From positions 124,001 through 188,000 of the forward strand of contig JAUICJ010000001.1 in the NCBI GenBank assembly GCA_030427925.1: a DNA stretch of 64,000 nt, in the 5' to 3' direction. Shown piece after piece: positions 8,662-17,519 of the stretch (positions are counted from its first letter, which is position 1; the number at the start of each line of letters is the position of its first letter). A program made the translations under genes and the position numbers. Below the pieces are notes generated by a model. That model saw only the letters and a program-made list of their open reading frames with translations. It was not told where the DNA came from and made no database searches. This DNA is from Bacteroidia bacterium. Its GTDB lineage: Bacteria; Bacteroidota; Bacteroidia; Flavobacteriales_D; Sanyastnellaceae.

Positions 8662-9579
8662 ATGCTCAATGCCGCGGAGTTGGTCGATATTTGTGCCGTG
8701 GCTGCTTTCCGAACCTCCCGTTACCGCAAGTGGTGGCTCGAGCGATTCCGCTTGAGCTTGCAAGACCGCAATACGTTCTCTGAACGGTGGCAAATTGGCG
8801 TCTCGCGCTGGGGGTTGGCCTTGGTGGTGTTCACGTCGGTGGCGGTCATTTCGGGTTTGACCTACTTCTTGGTAGCCCAAACCCCGTTGCGCGAAGCCCT
8901 GGTCCCCGGCTACCTCGCCTCCTCCGCGCGCGAAAACGCCCAGCAAGCCCGCGCCACGGCCGACAGCGCCCTCCGCGTCCTGGGGCAGCAAACCCGCTAC
9001 CTCGAAGCCCTCCAAGCCGTCCTCCGGGGTGACGTTCCCGAAAACCAAGACGTCGAACTCGCCCTCGACAGCCTCGTGTCTTCCGACATCGACCTCGACG
9101 TTGCGCCCGAATCCATGGACTCCGCCCTGCGCGCACGCATCGCAGAAGAAGACCGCTTCGCCCTGCGCCGTTCCAGCGCCGAGCCCCTCAACAGCCGCGG
9201 CATGAGCTTCCGCCCGGTCAACGGCCCCGTGAGCGACACCTACGACGCCACCACCGGCCACTACGGCGTGGATTTCGTCGCACCCGACGGCTCCATGGTG
9301 CATGCGGTCGACGACGGCACCGTCCTCCTCGCGTCCTACACGGTCGACGGCGGCTACGTCATCGCCGTGCAGCACAAAGCGAACCGGCTCAGCGTGTACA
9401 AGCACAACCAAAGCCTGCTCCGCGAACCCGGTGATGTGGTGCGGGCAGGCGATGCCATCGCCATCCTCGGCGGAACCGGCACGACGTCGAAAGGGCCGCA
9501 CTGCCACTTCGAATGGTGGGTCGATGGCGCACCGCTGGACCCGACGCCGTGGTTGCCGGGCCTCGCTGCTACGCCGTGA
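8662..9579 (+). CDS. membrane-anchored M23 family peptidoglycan endopeptidase
   Basis: 305-aa protein with a cytoplasmic N-terminus, one membrane helix (WGLALVVFTSVAVISGLTYFLV, about 50–72), a helical stalk (about 90–180) and a C-terminal LytM/M23 domain. The zinc-ligand motifs are visible as HYGVDFV (HxxxD) and HCHFE (HxH), so it is predicted to be catalytically competent. It probably cleaves peptide cross-links in the periplasm. The ATG at 8662 is the first good start; it is divergent from porW and its stop abuts the stop of the convergent PfkB gene. Codons switch from G-ending to C-ending near base 8,880. Confidence 0.92.
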   Translation: MLNAAELVDICAVAAFRTSRYRKWWLERFRLSLQDRNTFSERWQIGVSRWGLALVVFTSVAVISGLTYFLVAQTPLREALVPGYLASSARENAQQARATADSALRVLGQQTRYLEALQAVLRGDVPENQDVELALDSLVSSDIDLDVAPESMDSALRARIAEEDRFALRRSSAEPLNSRGMSFRPVNGPVSDTYDATTGHYGVDFVAPDGSMVHAVDDGTVLLASYTVDGGYVIAVQHKANRLSVYKHNQSLLREPGDVVRAGDAIAILGGTGTTSKGPHCHFEWWVDGAPLDPTPWLPGLAATP

Positions 9580-10500
9580 TCAGGCGGGCTGCCCGAAGTT
9601 GACCAACTCCGCGAACTGAGCAATCCGCTCTTCCAACGCCTCGGCGCTGAGGTTCAGCAGGCGCTCCGTTCCGAAGGCTTCGCACGTGCAAGAAGCCAGC
9701 GCCGACCCCATGATGACCGCCCGCTTCATGTTGTCGAAGCTGATGTCGTCCGTGGCCGCGAGGTAGCCCGCGAATCCGCCCGCGAACGTATCGCCCGCCC
9801 CAGTGGGATCGAGCACGTCTTCGAGCGGCAAGGCCGGCGCGTAAAACATCCGACCGTCCTCGAAAAGCAGGGCCCCGTGTTCGCCCTTCTTGATGATGAG
9901 CGTCTTCGGTCCCATGGCGTGGATCTTCGCCGCCGCCTTCACGAGGGAATGTTCGCCGCTGAGCTGCCGCGCCTCCTCGTCGTTGATGGTCAACACATCC
10001 ACGCGCTTCAGGACATCTTTCAACGCGTCGAGCGCAATGTCCATCCAGAAATTCATGGTGTCGAGGATGACGAGTTTTGGGCGTTCAGGCAGTTGGTCCA
10101 AAACCGAAAGCTGAACCGCCGGATCCAAGTTCCCCAGCAACACATACCGCGCACCCTTCGCGGCCTCGGGCACCTTCGGGCTGAACGTCGCGAGCACGTT
10201 CAAATCCGTGGCCAACGTGTCGCGCGAGTTCATGTCGAAGTGGTACTTGCCCGACCAATAAAAGCTCTTCTCCCCATCCCGCCGCTCAAGGCCCTCCAGG
10301 CGGACTCCGCGGTCCGTGAGTTCATCGAGGAAGTCTTGCGGAAAATCGTCTCCGATGACGGAAACGAGGTGCTGCTCCTTGACAAAGTGACTCGCACTCA
10401 ATCCGATGTAGGACGCAGCGCCCCCGACCATGCGGCCGGATTTTCCAAACGGGGTTTCGACGTCATCAAACGCCACGGTTCCAACGATGATCAAGCTCAT
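9580..10500 (-). CDS. PfkB-family sugar/nucleoside kinase
   Basis: 306-aa ribokinase-fold kinase. The N-terminal GG motif (MVGGAASYIGLSASHF) and the C-terminal PfkB signature DPTGAGDTFAGGFAGYL, with the catalytic base Asp in GAGD, are intact. The substrate is not determinable from sequence; Bacteroidota homologues are often annotated as adenosine or sugar kinases. The ATG at 10500 is used because the upstream extension begins with GTG and has no family features. A TACCTTTG −7 box lies 24 bases upstream. The gene is convergent with the M23 peptidase gene, with no bases between stops. Confidence 0.93.
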   Translation of the reverse strand: MSLIIVGTVAFDDVETPFGKSGRMVGGAASYIGLSASHFVKEQHLVSVIGDDFPQDFLDELTDRGVRLEGLERRDGEKSFYWSGKYHFDMNSRDTLATDLNVLATFSPKVPEAAKGARYVLLGNLDPAVQLSVLDQLPERPKLVILDTMNFWMDIALDALKDVLKRVDVLTINDEEARQLSGEHSLVKAAAKIHAMGPKTLIIKKGEHGALLFEDGRMFYAPALPLEDVLDPTGAGDTFAGGFAGYLAATDDISFDNMKRAVIMGSALASCTCEAFGTERLLNLSAEALEERIAQFAELVNFGQPA

Positions 10501-10524
10501 GGATTCTTTGTTTTCAAAGGGCAG

Positions 10525-10532
10525 CAAAGGTA
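10525..10532 (-). promoter_or_regulatory. −7 promoter box for the PfkB kinase gene
   Basis: Minus-strand TACCTTTG is a perfect TAnnTTTG box 24 bases before the ATG at 10500. No clear −33 TTG is seen at the usual distance. Confidence 0.45.
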
Positions 10533-10624
10533 GCGGTGAAAAATTTCTTCCCGCACCGAAACCTTTTCGGTTCACCCGCCGTTTTAATGGTCGAGCAAGG
10601 CGCGAAAAATTCTCCCGAGTTCGA

Positions 10625-10654
10625 TTTGAAATCGAAGAAAATGCCGTATCTTTG
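10625..10654 (+). promoter_or_regulatory. promoter of tRNA-Asn
   Basis: TTTG (10625–10628), 18-base spacer, TATCTTTG (10647–10654): a near-ideal Bacteroidota −33/−7 promoter. The mature tRNA begins 13 bases after the −7 box. Confidence 0.8.
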
Positions 10655-10667
10655 CCGCCCTGAATAT

Positions 10668-10741
10668 TCCTCCTTAGCTCAGCTGGTTAGAGCATCTGAC
10701 TGTTAATCAGAGGGTCGCTGGTTCAAGTCCAGCAGGGGGAG
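10668..10741 (+). tRNA. tRNA-Asn (anticodon GTT)
   Basis: 74-base cloverleaf. Acceptor stem TCCTCCT pairs with AGGGGGA (one G·U), the D-arm is TAGCTCAGCTGGTTAGAGC, the anticodon stem-loop is TCTGA-CTGTTAA-TCAGA with anticodon GTT, and the T-arm is GCTGG-TTCAAGT-CCAGC. The discriminator is G and CCA is not encoded. It is preceded by a strong promoter and followed by a terminator. Confidence 0.98.
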
Positions 10742-10748
10742 CCCAAGA

Positions 10749-10780
10749 AAAAGACCGCTCGGTACCGTGCGGTCTTTTTT
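10749..10780 (+). terminator. rho-independent terminator after tRNA-Asn
   Basis: AAGACCGC (10751–10758) pairs with GCGGTCTT (10769–10776) around a 10-base loop, followed by a run of T to 10780. It starts 7–10 bases after the tRNA 3' end. Confidence 0.88.
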
Positions 10781-10870
10781 GTTTCCGAAACACATGAAAC
10801 GCGAGCTGTTGATTCTGAGTTCATTTCGTGTTCACATCGCCGCATTAACGTTGCACGCAAACGGTCAACG

Positions 10871-11716
10871 ATGGGCGAACGCTTGGAAACTCGGAAGGTC
10901 GACGTGCTGGTGCTGTCGGATCTTCACCTCGGTACATACGGCTGCCACGCCGAGGAGTTGCTGGATTACTTGAGGTCATTGGATCCGCGGGAAGTGGTGC
11001 TGAATGGGGACATCATCGACATTTGGCAGTTCTCGAAAAAGTACTTCCCCACGGCGCACCTGAAGGTCATCAACCACCTGCTGAAGTGGTCGTCCAGCGG
11101 CATCACCGTGCATTACATCACGGGCAATCACGACGAATTGTTCCGCAAGTTCAGCGGCATGCACATGGGCGGCTTGCAGATCAAAAACAAGCTGTTCCTC
11201 GATTTGAATGGCGAACGAACGTGGTTCTTTCACGGCGACGTGTTCGATGTGACCATGCAGTATTCCAAATGGCTCACGCGGTTGGGATCGGTCGGTTACG
11301 ACGCCTTGATTTGGCTGAATCGAACGGTCAATGCGGTGCGAACGCGCATGAATTTCGATCGGATTTCCTTTTCCAAACGAATCAAAGACCGGGTGAAACA
11401 AGCCGTCGCCTTCATCAACAACTTCGAGCAAACCGTCGCGGAGATTGCAGCCGAAAACGGCGTGCGCAACGTCGTGTGTGGGCACATCCACCAGCCGGTC
11501 ATCAAGCACATCGCCACGGAGCACGGCAGCGTCCAGTACCTCAATTCCGGCGACTGGGTAGAAAACCTGACCGCGTTGGAATTTCACAAGGGGGTTTGGA
11601 ACATCTACACCCACAACCTGAACGATTCCAAGCCAAAGGCACACGTCAAGGACCTCATCGATCATTCACCTGAGGAACTGTTTCAAACCTTGGTGGCGAA
11701 CATCCAACAGGCATGA
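10871..11716 (+). CDS. calcineurin-like phosphoesterase, UDP-2,3-diacylglucosamine diphosphatase (LpxH) type
   Basis: 281-aa metallophosphoesterase. All five metal-site blocks are visible in order: SDLHLG (about 16), NGDIIDIW (45), TGNHDE (80), FHGDVFD (117) and GHIHQP (about 203). Homologues of this length in Bacteroidota are assigned to the LpxH step of lipid A synthesis, which hydrolyses UDP-2,3-diacylglucosamine to lipid X at the inner face of the inner membrane. The family also contains other pyrophosphatases, so substrate is inferred. The ATG at 10871 follows the tRNA terminator by about 90 bases; the next gene starts 18 bases downstream. Confidence 0.85.
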   Translation: MGERLETRKVDVLVLSDLHLGTYGCHAEELLDYLRSLDPREVVLNGDIIDIWQFSKKYFPTAHLKVINHLLKWSSSGITVHYITGNHDELFRKFSGMHMGGLQIKNKLFLDLNGERTWFFHGDVFDVTMQYSKWLTRLGSVGYDALIWLNRTVNAVRTRMNFDRISFSKRIKDRVKQAVAFINNFEQTVAEIAAENGVRNVVCGHIHQPVIKHIATEHGSVQYLNSGDWVENLTALEFHKGVWNIYTHNLNDSKPKAHVKDLIDHSPEELFQTLVANIQQA

Positions 11717-11734
11717 AGGGCCTACCTTCGCCAC

Positions 11735-12262
11735 ATGCGAAAGGTCACCCTGTACATTGCCCAATCCGAGGACGGATTCATTGCTGACGAATCGGGAAGT
11801 GTGGATTTCCTCAACCCCATGCACGTGGAGGGGGAAGACTATGGATACCGCGCCTTCCTCGAGGGCATCGATTCGGTGGTGGTGGGGCGCAAAACATACC
11901 AATCCGTGCTGGACATGGGGTACGACTACCCGCACACGGAATGCGAGGTGGTGGTGTTCACGCGGACGCCTCGACCTCAAGCCGGGAACCTGACGTTCCA
12001 CGGTGGCTCGCCTGCCGAACGCGTGCGAGCAATGAAAGCGGAGCCCCATCGGAAAGGCATTTATTGCGAAGGGGGCGCGGAAATCGCACACCAACTGCTT
12101 GCTGCCGGGCTCGTGGACGAAATCATCCTCTCCATTGCCCCGACGAAGCTGGGAAGGGGTACGGTTTTGTTCGCCGAGGGTCGGGCGCCCGAAGGATGGG
12201 TGGAACGGAGTCGGCAACGGTACGACAGCGGCTTGATCCAAGTCCGCCTCAGTTTGGCCTGA
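11735..12262 (+). CDS. dihydrofolate reductase / RibD C-terminal family protein
   Basis: 175-aa NAD(P)H-binding reductase-like protein. It shows the family start (RKVTLYIAQSEDGFIA), the central VVVGRKTYQSVL block, the nucleotide-binding KGIYCEGGAEIAHQLLAAGLVDEI block and the C-terminal strand pattern. These proteins are distinct from FolA and their substrates are mostly unknown; a role in folate or flavin metabolism should not be assumed. It sits 18 bases after the LpxH-like gene, with TACCTTCG at 11723–11730 only 4 bases before the ATG. Confidence 0.87.
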   Translation: MRKVTLYIAQSEDGFIADESGSVDFLNPMHVEGEDYGYRAFLEGIDSVVVGRKTYQSVLDMGYDYPHTECEVVVFTRTPRPQAGNLTFHGGSPAERVRAMKAEPHRKGIYCEGGAEIAHQLLAAGLVDEIILSIAPTKLGRGTVLFAEGRAPEGWVERSRQRYDSGLIQVRLSLA

Positions 12263-12269
12263 AACCAAA

Positions 12270-12301
12270 ACGGCCCGCCCAGGAAATCCTGAGCGGGCCG
12301 T
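12270..12301. terminator. bidirectional terminator between convergent genes
   Basis: ACGGCCCGC (12270–12278) pairs with GCGGGCCGT (12293–12301). The loop itself contains AGGAAATCCT, which can pair internally. An A-run precedes and a T-rich stretch follows, so it can serve the DHFR-like gene (+) and the LytTR regulator gene (−). Confidence 0.8.
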
Positions 12302-12319
12302 TCGTTCAATTGCGTTCGT

Positions 12320-13069
12320 TCAGAGGAGGTTGATCCGCGATGCGAGCAGGTCCTTGTAGGAGCCGCCCACCGGAATTTCCTTCTCGATGTCCTCCATTTT
12401 GATCATGGAATACTTGATGCTCTCAATGGCTTCCAAGTTCACAATGAAGCTGCGGTGCACGCGGATGAACAGGCGATCATTCAACTTGCGCTCCACTTCC
12501 TTCATCGTGCTGTGGATGGTGTAGCTCTCCGTGCGCGTGTGCACGACCACGTAGTCCTTGAGCGCTTCGATGAAGAGCAGGTCCTCGTTCTTCACGCGCA
12601 TCAAGCGGCTGCGGTTCTTCACGAAGATGACCTCCGTATCCGCCTTGTGTTCCGCCATGCTGCGCAGGAAGTCCGACTCCATCTTGAGTTCCTGCTCCTT
12701 GCCGTGCTTGTGCAGGGCCATCTCAATGGCCGTTTGGATGTCGACGTCTTTGAACGGCTTGAGGATGTAGCCATGGGGCTCCGCCATCTTCGCTTCGCTC
12801 AACGTGTTCTCGTCGGCGTAGGCCGTCAAAAAGACCACCGGAATGTCGATGTTGCGCTTGATTTCCTCTGCCGCTGCAATGCCGTTCATGTCCCCTTTGA
12901 TCATGATGTCCATGAGGGCCAAATCCGGCTTGTGCTTCAAAGCCAATTCAATCGCATCTTCTCCGTTGTCAGCAGAGGCCACGACATTGTATCCCAAATT
13001 CGACAGACACCGTTCGATGTCTTTGCGGACGATGACTTCGTCCTCGGTCACAAGAATGTTAATCGGCAT
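12320..13069 (-). CDS. LytTR-family response regulator
   Basis: 249-aa two-domain regulator. The N-terminal CheY-like receiver has the acidic pair EDE near residue 10, the phosphoacceptor Asp in LALMDIMIKGD (near residue 53), a Thr in FLTAYAD and Lys in ILKPF. The C-terminal LytTR DNA-binding domain (from about 150) includes LFIEALKDYVVVHT and RVHRSFIVNLEAI. The ATG at 13069 is chosen; a TTG start at 13084 would overlap the kinase stop. It lies 11 bases downstream of the PAS kinase gene and is very likely its cognate regulator. Confidence 0.95.
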   Translation of the reverse strand: MPINILVTEDEVIVRKDIERCLSNLGYNVVASADNGEDAIELALKHKPDLALMDIMIKGDMNGIAAAEEIKRNIDIPVVFLTAYADENTLSEAKMAEPHGYILKPFKDVDIQTAIEMALHKHGKEQELKMESDFLRSMAEHKADTEVIFVKNRSRLMRVKNEDLLFIEALKDYVVVHTRTESYTIHSTMKEVERKLNDRLFIRVHRSFIVNLEAIESIKYSMIKMEDIEKEIPVGGSYKDLLASRINLL

Positions 13070-13080
13070 GCTTTCTGATT

Positions 13081-16011
13081 TCAACTGGAGGGTTCAAACT
13101 TAATCATAAACGAAGTTCCCCGAGGAATCTTGCCCGCACCTTCCAAAGAAGAACTGCGTACAATCAACTCAGCCTGAATTTGTTCCGTCAAAGCCTGGAT
13201 CAAATAAACCCCCAGTGAATCGTTCGTGTCAAAGTTAAAATCTTCTGGCAGACCCACGCCATCGTCCGACACTTCGATTTCCACAAAATCCCCTACGGAA
13301 TCCACGCGCAACGTCAGCACACCACGCTCCAACCCCTGAAAAGCATACTTCATGCAGTTGGAAACCAACTCATTGACAATCAAACCACAAGGAATAGCTT
13401 GTTCCAAATTCAAATGCAAGTCAATGAGTTTCGTTTCCAATTCCACGTGCGCCGTTCGTTGTGCATAACTGCTCATCAAATTGGAGGTCAAGCGCTTCAG
13501 GTATTCTGAAAAGCTGATGGAACTGAAGTCCGTGTTTTGGTAGAGCGATTCGTGGATGTAGCTCATGGTCGCGATGCGGTTCGTGCTCTCATCAAGCACT
13601 TGGAGCAGCAACGGATCCGAAACGAATCGACGCTGCAAGTTGAGCATGCTGGATATGACCTGGAGGTTGTTCTTCACGCGGTGGTGGACCTCTTGCAGCA
13701 GGATTTCCTTCTCTTTGAGGGCTCTGCGAATTTGTTGGTCAATTTCCTTCCGATCCGTGATGTCGTAGGCGATGCAGCTGACCTCTTCTGTTTCGCTGTC
13801 AGCGGCCACCGGATTGATGAACACGATGAACCAGCGGATGGTGCCGTCCACCGCGTTCAAGGCCATTTCGAACTGCTGCGGACGGCCGTCGAACGCGTTT
13901 TGGATGAGCTGGAGTTGGCCTTGGTAGTGGTCCGGGTTGGCCAAACCCTGGAACAATCCCGTGAATTCCGTTCCCAGCTGCACATCCACGTTGAACTGCC
14001 CTTGGAAGACGTCCTGGAAATTGCGGTTGATGGTGGTGATTTGGTGCGCGCGATCCATGGTCAGCATGAGCAAGTACCGCGTGGAATTGAAGATGCTTTG
14101 GAGCTTCGCGGACTGGATGCGCGCGCTCCGTTCATGGCGCCGGATGTCGGTGATGTCGAGGAAGATGCCACGGAGGCCTTCGCGGTCGCCGGCCTGGTCA
14201 TAGCGCACCGAGGCGCCACCGAGCATGAGGAGGGAAGTCCCGTTCGCGGCGCGGAAGACCCATTCGCCCCGAGCGCCCTCGAGGGTTTCCATCCAACTCG
14301 TACCGGGATGGATTTCAAGCTCGGGCATGATTTGGTCCAGTTGAATCTCCTCGATCGAGGCAGGATCGTAGCCCAACGTCCTGAAAAACGACGGGTTCGC
14401 GTACACGAAATGGCCCGTGGAATTCACCAGGAAAATGACGTCCGTCGCGTATTCCAAAATGTCCCGGTACCGCTCCTCGCTCTCCCGCAATTCCTGCTCC
14501 GCCAACTTCAAATCGGTGATGTCCCTGCCCACCGCCACGTAACCGATGATGTCCCCGGAATCGTCGCGCATGGAAGCCACCGACATGAGCGCACTGAACT
14601 CCTCACCCGACGCGCGAATGCCTTGAACCTCGCCGGCGAAGTAATGCGTTTGGTTCAAGTTTTCGAACACCAAATCCACTTCATCCGAATCGGCGAGCAG
14701 GGCTCCGAATTCCAGCAACTTCGCCTCCTCAAACGTCCAACCGAATTCCACCGAAGCCGCGTGGTTCCACTGGATGATTTGGTTGTTCTTGTCGAAGGCG
14801 ATGATCATGTCAATCGAACTCCCGATCATCGAGCGGTTCAGCAATTCCGCCGCCCGGAGCTTGCGCTGCGTTTCCTTGTGGCGCTCGATTTCGGCCTTGA
14901 GCAAGGTGTTGGATTCTTCTGCAACGGAGGCACGCATTTGTTCGCGCAACAGCTCCATTCGCGTGGACAAATCCATCAACGTCACCTGAATCGCAGGACT
15001 GCGATCATAAAACGAAAGCGTCATCCGCATGCCCACCATGGCGGACTTTCCATCTGCTCGCCGGAGTTTCATCTCCGTGTACGGCGTCTTCACGCCTTCG
15101 CGCGTCCGATCCAAACTCGCCTTCACCCGGTGGCGCTCTTCCGGAATGAAAAACTCATCAAAGGGAAAATCCAACAGTTCATCCTCCGGGTACTGCACCA
15201 AATCCAACGCGGCAGCATTGGCGTACTTGATCCGACCATCGACCAGCAAGAACAAGCCGATGGGGTTGTTTTCCACGAGAAGCCGGAACCGTTCCTTCGT
15301 TTGGAGCAAATCGAGCTCCGTCCGCTTGCGTTCCGTGATGTCGTAGATGAGCAGGACTTGGTCGGCCGTGTATTTATCCGCCGATTCGGTCATGGTGACC
15401 TCGAGGTGAATCAATTGGTCCGACGCGGTTCGCGCTTCGATTTCGCAGCGGCTTCCAAATTGTGTACGCGCCGAAATGCGCCGCCAATCCCGGTCGCGAA
15501 TGAAGTCGTGGATGTTCGCTCCGAGGACTTCATCGACGCGGCGAAACCCCAACAGGCGGGCGAACTGTTCGTTGCTGTCGATGACGGTTTCGTCGCTCAA
15601 GAGCGCAATGCCTTCCATCGCATGGATGGTCAACGACTTAAACCGCTGCTCCGACTCGCGAATGGCCTGCTCAAAAAACACGCGTTCGCTGATGTCGCGG
15701 AACTGCCCAAGGATCGAATTGGGTCCCAACTGAGACCACTTCCACTCCGCATGAAACCGCCCACCGTCGAGGGATTCGATGACGATGTTCTGGGTGAACG
15801 CTGCCGGTTGTTCGCGATTTGAATGCGGGCGGAGGGTCGGAAAATACGCGCTGGAAATGGCACTCCACGGTTTGCCCACCCACTGCTGACAATCCACACC
15901 GAGCATCAAACAAGCGCGTTCGTTGATGGCACGCAACGCATCGCCTTCAATCCACACCAGCGCTTCTGGCATGCGATTGAACAACTCCAATTCGGTGAAA
16001 TTCGTGGTCAT
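13081..16011 (-). CDS. multi-PAS sensor histidine kinase (HisKA_2 type)
   Basis: 976-aa soluble kinase without obvious membrane helices. Six PAS-like modules can be read, beginning roughly at residues 10, 130, 260, 385, 505 and 635, several followed by PAC-like segments. The phosphoacceptor region LLQEVHHRVKNNLQVISSML (near 774) is of the HisKA_2/HWE type, followed by a HATPase with N-box LIVNELVSNCMKYAF and G-box VSDDGVGLPED. The longer frame to 16605 is rejected because it overlaps the MORN gene and is Arg-rich non-family sequence; the ATG at 16011 overlaps the MORN stop as ATGA. Cytoplasmic signal (redox, light or ligand) is unknown. Confidence 0.95.
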   Translation of the reverse strand: MTTNFTELELFNRMPEALVWIEGDALRAINERACLMLGVDCQQWVGKPWSAISSAYFPTLRPHSNREQPAAFTQNIVIESLDGGRFHAEWKWSQLGPNSILGQFRDISERVFFEQAIRESEQRFKSLTIHAMEGIALLSDETVIDSNEQFARLLGFRRVDEVLGANIHDFIRDRDWRRISARTQFGSRCEIEARTASDQLIHLEVTMTESADKYTADQVLLIYDITERKRTELDLLQTKERFRLLVENNPIGLFLLVDGRIKYANAAALDLVQYPEDELLDFPFDEFFIPEERHRVKASLDRTREGVKTPYTEMKLRRADGKSAMVGMRMTLSFYDRSPAIQVTLMDLSTRMELLREQMRASVAEESNTLLKAEIERHKETQRKLRAAELLNRSMIGSSIDMIIAFDKNNQIIQWNHAASVEFGWTFEEAKLLEFGALLADSDEVDLVFENLNQTHYFAGEVQGIRASGEEFSALMSVASMRDDSGDIIGYVAVGRDITDLKLAEQELRESEERYRDILEYATDVIFLVNSTGHFVYANPSFFRTLGYDPASIEEIQLDQIMPELEIHPGTSWMETLEGARGEWVFRAANGTSLLMLGGASVRYDQAGDREGLRGIFLDITDIRRHERSARIQSAKLQSIFNSTRYLLMLTMDRAHQITTINRNFQDVFQGQFNVDVQLGTEFTGLFQGLANPDHYQGQLQLIQNAFDGRPQQFEMALNAVDGTIRWFIVFINPVAADSETEEVSCIAYDITDRKEIDQQIRRALKEKEILLQEVHHRVKNNLQVISSMLNLQRRFVSDPLLLQVLDESTNRIATMSYIHESLYQNTDFSSISFSEYLKRLTSNLMSSYAQRTAHVELETKLIDLHLNLEQAIPCGLIVNELVSNCMKYAFQGLERGVLTLRVDSVGDFVEIEVSDDGVGLPEDFNFDTNDSLGVYLIQALTEQIQAELIVRSSSLEGAGKIPRGTSFMIKFEPSS

Positions 16012-17519
16012 TGCTTGTTGACTTTCGTCCCGTCCACCTTGATGAGTTCGCCGATTCGGTAAGTGCGGGTCTGCGCAATTTGGTTGTTCTCGCCGTAATA
16101 AATCCAGTCGCCATCGGGCAAGCCCGCTTCGTAGCTTCCCATCCAATGTCGGGTGCCATCGCGGTTCCATTCCACGTGTTTTCCGATGGGATCTCCGAGG
16201 AGGTAAGCTCCGCGAAACTGCTTCTGGCCGTTGTCGTAAGTGTGCACCCATTCGCCATCGCGCTCGCCGTCCACGTAACTTCCCTCTTCCTTGTGGTCGT
16301 TGACGTGGGTCATCCAAAACCCGTGACGCAACCCATCGATGTATTCGCCCTCCAGCAACAGTTCGCCATCGCGGTTCCATTCCTGAAACAACCCATCTTC
16401 CTTGCCCCGGCGGTACGCCTCCTTTCGGTGAACATCGCCGTTGGGGTAGTACCAGGTCCAATCCCCGTGGTAGCGCCCTTCGCGGTATCCGCCTTCTTGG
16501 GCCAAACTCCCATCCCGGTTGTAAAACCGCCATGGCCCTTCCCGCAACCCTTCGGCATACCCACCCTCTCCGAACAATTCTCCCGAATCGTAGTACAGTT
16601 TCCAATCGCCCTCCCGCAACCCATTGGGCTCGGTGATGCCCTCGGCGATGCGCTCCCCGTTTGAATACACCTCCCCAGCAATCAGCTCACCGTTGGGACT
16701 GTAGACCCGGAAAACGCCTTCGGGACCTTGAGCGCCGTAGCCTCCGACGCGCGCGATTTGGCCATTTTCGTGGTACGTCCGACGGATGTCCAACATTTGG
16801 GTCACCTCATCCGCCGCTTGCAATTCCCCGTTCACATAGCGCTCCAAGCGATCCAATTGCCCCTTGTCGTCGTAAAACGTGAACACCCCATTGCGCTGGC
16901 CATCCGTCCACGGACCTTCCTCCACCAAGATGCCGCGCGCATTCCACACGACCCAAACCCCCGTCTTGCGGCCCGCCTCGTTGTACCGGTTGATGCGCTC
17001 GATGCCGCGCAAATACCCATTGTGGTAATCGAGCCGCGCCACCCGCCGACCATCTTCTCGATCGAATTCCCAACCCAAACCTTGCTCCCGGCCCGCCACA
17101 AAAGGAACCGACCGGGCGACGTTCCCATTCGAATGGTACCGCCTCAATTCCCCTTCCTGCACGCCGTTCACCCACATCCGCTCCTCCTCCATCACGCCCT
17201 CAGCGGCGTAAAACCGCTCGATGCCATCCTGCCGTCCCTTGGCATAGTGCACCTCGTGCTCCAACCAGCCGTCTTCGTGGTAAAACCGCCACAACCCCGT
17301 CAATTCATGCTGCACCCTCGCGCCCTCGCTCGCCAAGTTCCCATTCGCGTGGTACGTTTTCCAAACCCCTTCCGGCAATCCATCCACCAAGCAGCCTTCA
17401 CTGGAAACCGAGCCGTTTGCGAACGTAAATTGGGTCCATTCACAATCCGCAACGGGATCTTGCGTCCAAGCGGTAACCTGAATGGCCACAATTCCGTACA
17501 TCCAGAGCAATCGGCGCAT
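16008..17519 (-). CDS. secreted MORN-repeat protein
   Basis: 503-aa protein with an N-terminal signal peptide (MRRLLWMYGIVAIQVTAWTQ) followed by about 15–18 tandem MORN-like repeats of roughly 22–24 residues, for example YHANGNLASEG and WYYPNGDVHRKEAY, each with the Y.NG.....G.Y pattern. Repeats often act as beta-hairpin scaffolds; in Bacteroidota such proteins are sometimes annotated as YwqK-like, with no proven function. It is the first gene of an operon with a PAS kinase and a LytTR regulator, overlapping the kinase start by 4 bases, which suggests a linked envelope role. Confidence 0.88.
   Translation of the reverse strand: MRRLLWMYGIVAIQVTAWTQDPVADCEWTQFTFANGSVSSEGCLVDGLPEGVWKTYHANGNLASEGARVQHELTGLWRFYHEDGWLEHEVHYAKGRQDGIERFYAAEGVMEEERMWVNGVQEGELRRYHSNGNVARSVPFVAGREQGLGWEFDREDGRRVARLDYHNGYLRGIERINRYNEAGRKTGVWVVWNARGILVEEGPWTDGQRNGVFTFYDDKGQLDRLERYVNGELQAADEVTQMLDIRRTYHENGQIARVGGYGAQGPEGVFRVYSPNGELIAGEVYSNGERIAEGITEPNGLREGDWKLYYDSGELFGEGGYAEGLREGPWRFYNRDGSLAQEGGYREGRYHGDWTWYYPNGDVHRKEAYRRGKEDGLFQEWNRDGELLLEGEYIDGLRHGFWMTHVNDHKEEGSYVDGERDGEWVHTYDNGQKQFRGAYLLGDPIGKHVEWNRDGTRHWMGSYEAGLPDGDWIYYGENNQIAQTRTYRIGELIKVDGTKVNKQ

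Noticed and set aside
13537-15822. 761-aa plus-strand open frame opposite the PAS kinase
   Set aside because: Antisense shadow in GC-rich DNA; the minus-strand frame encodes a complete six-PAS kinase, while this one has no motif and Arg/His-rich low-quality sequence.
16012-16605. N-terminal extension of the PAS kinase
   Set aside because: Lies in another frame of the MORN gene; Arg/Gly-rich; the ATG at 16011 with ATGA overlap is better.
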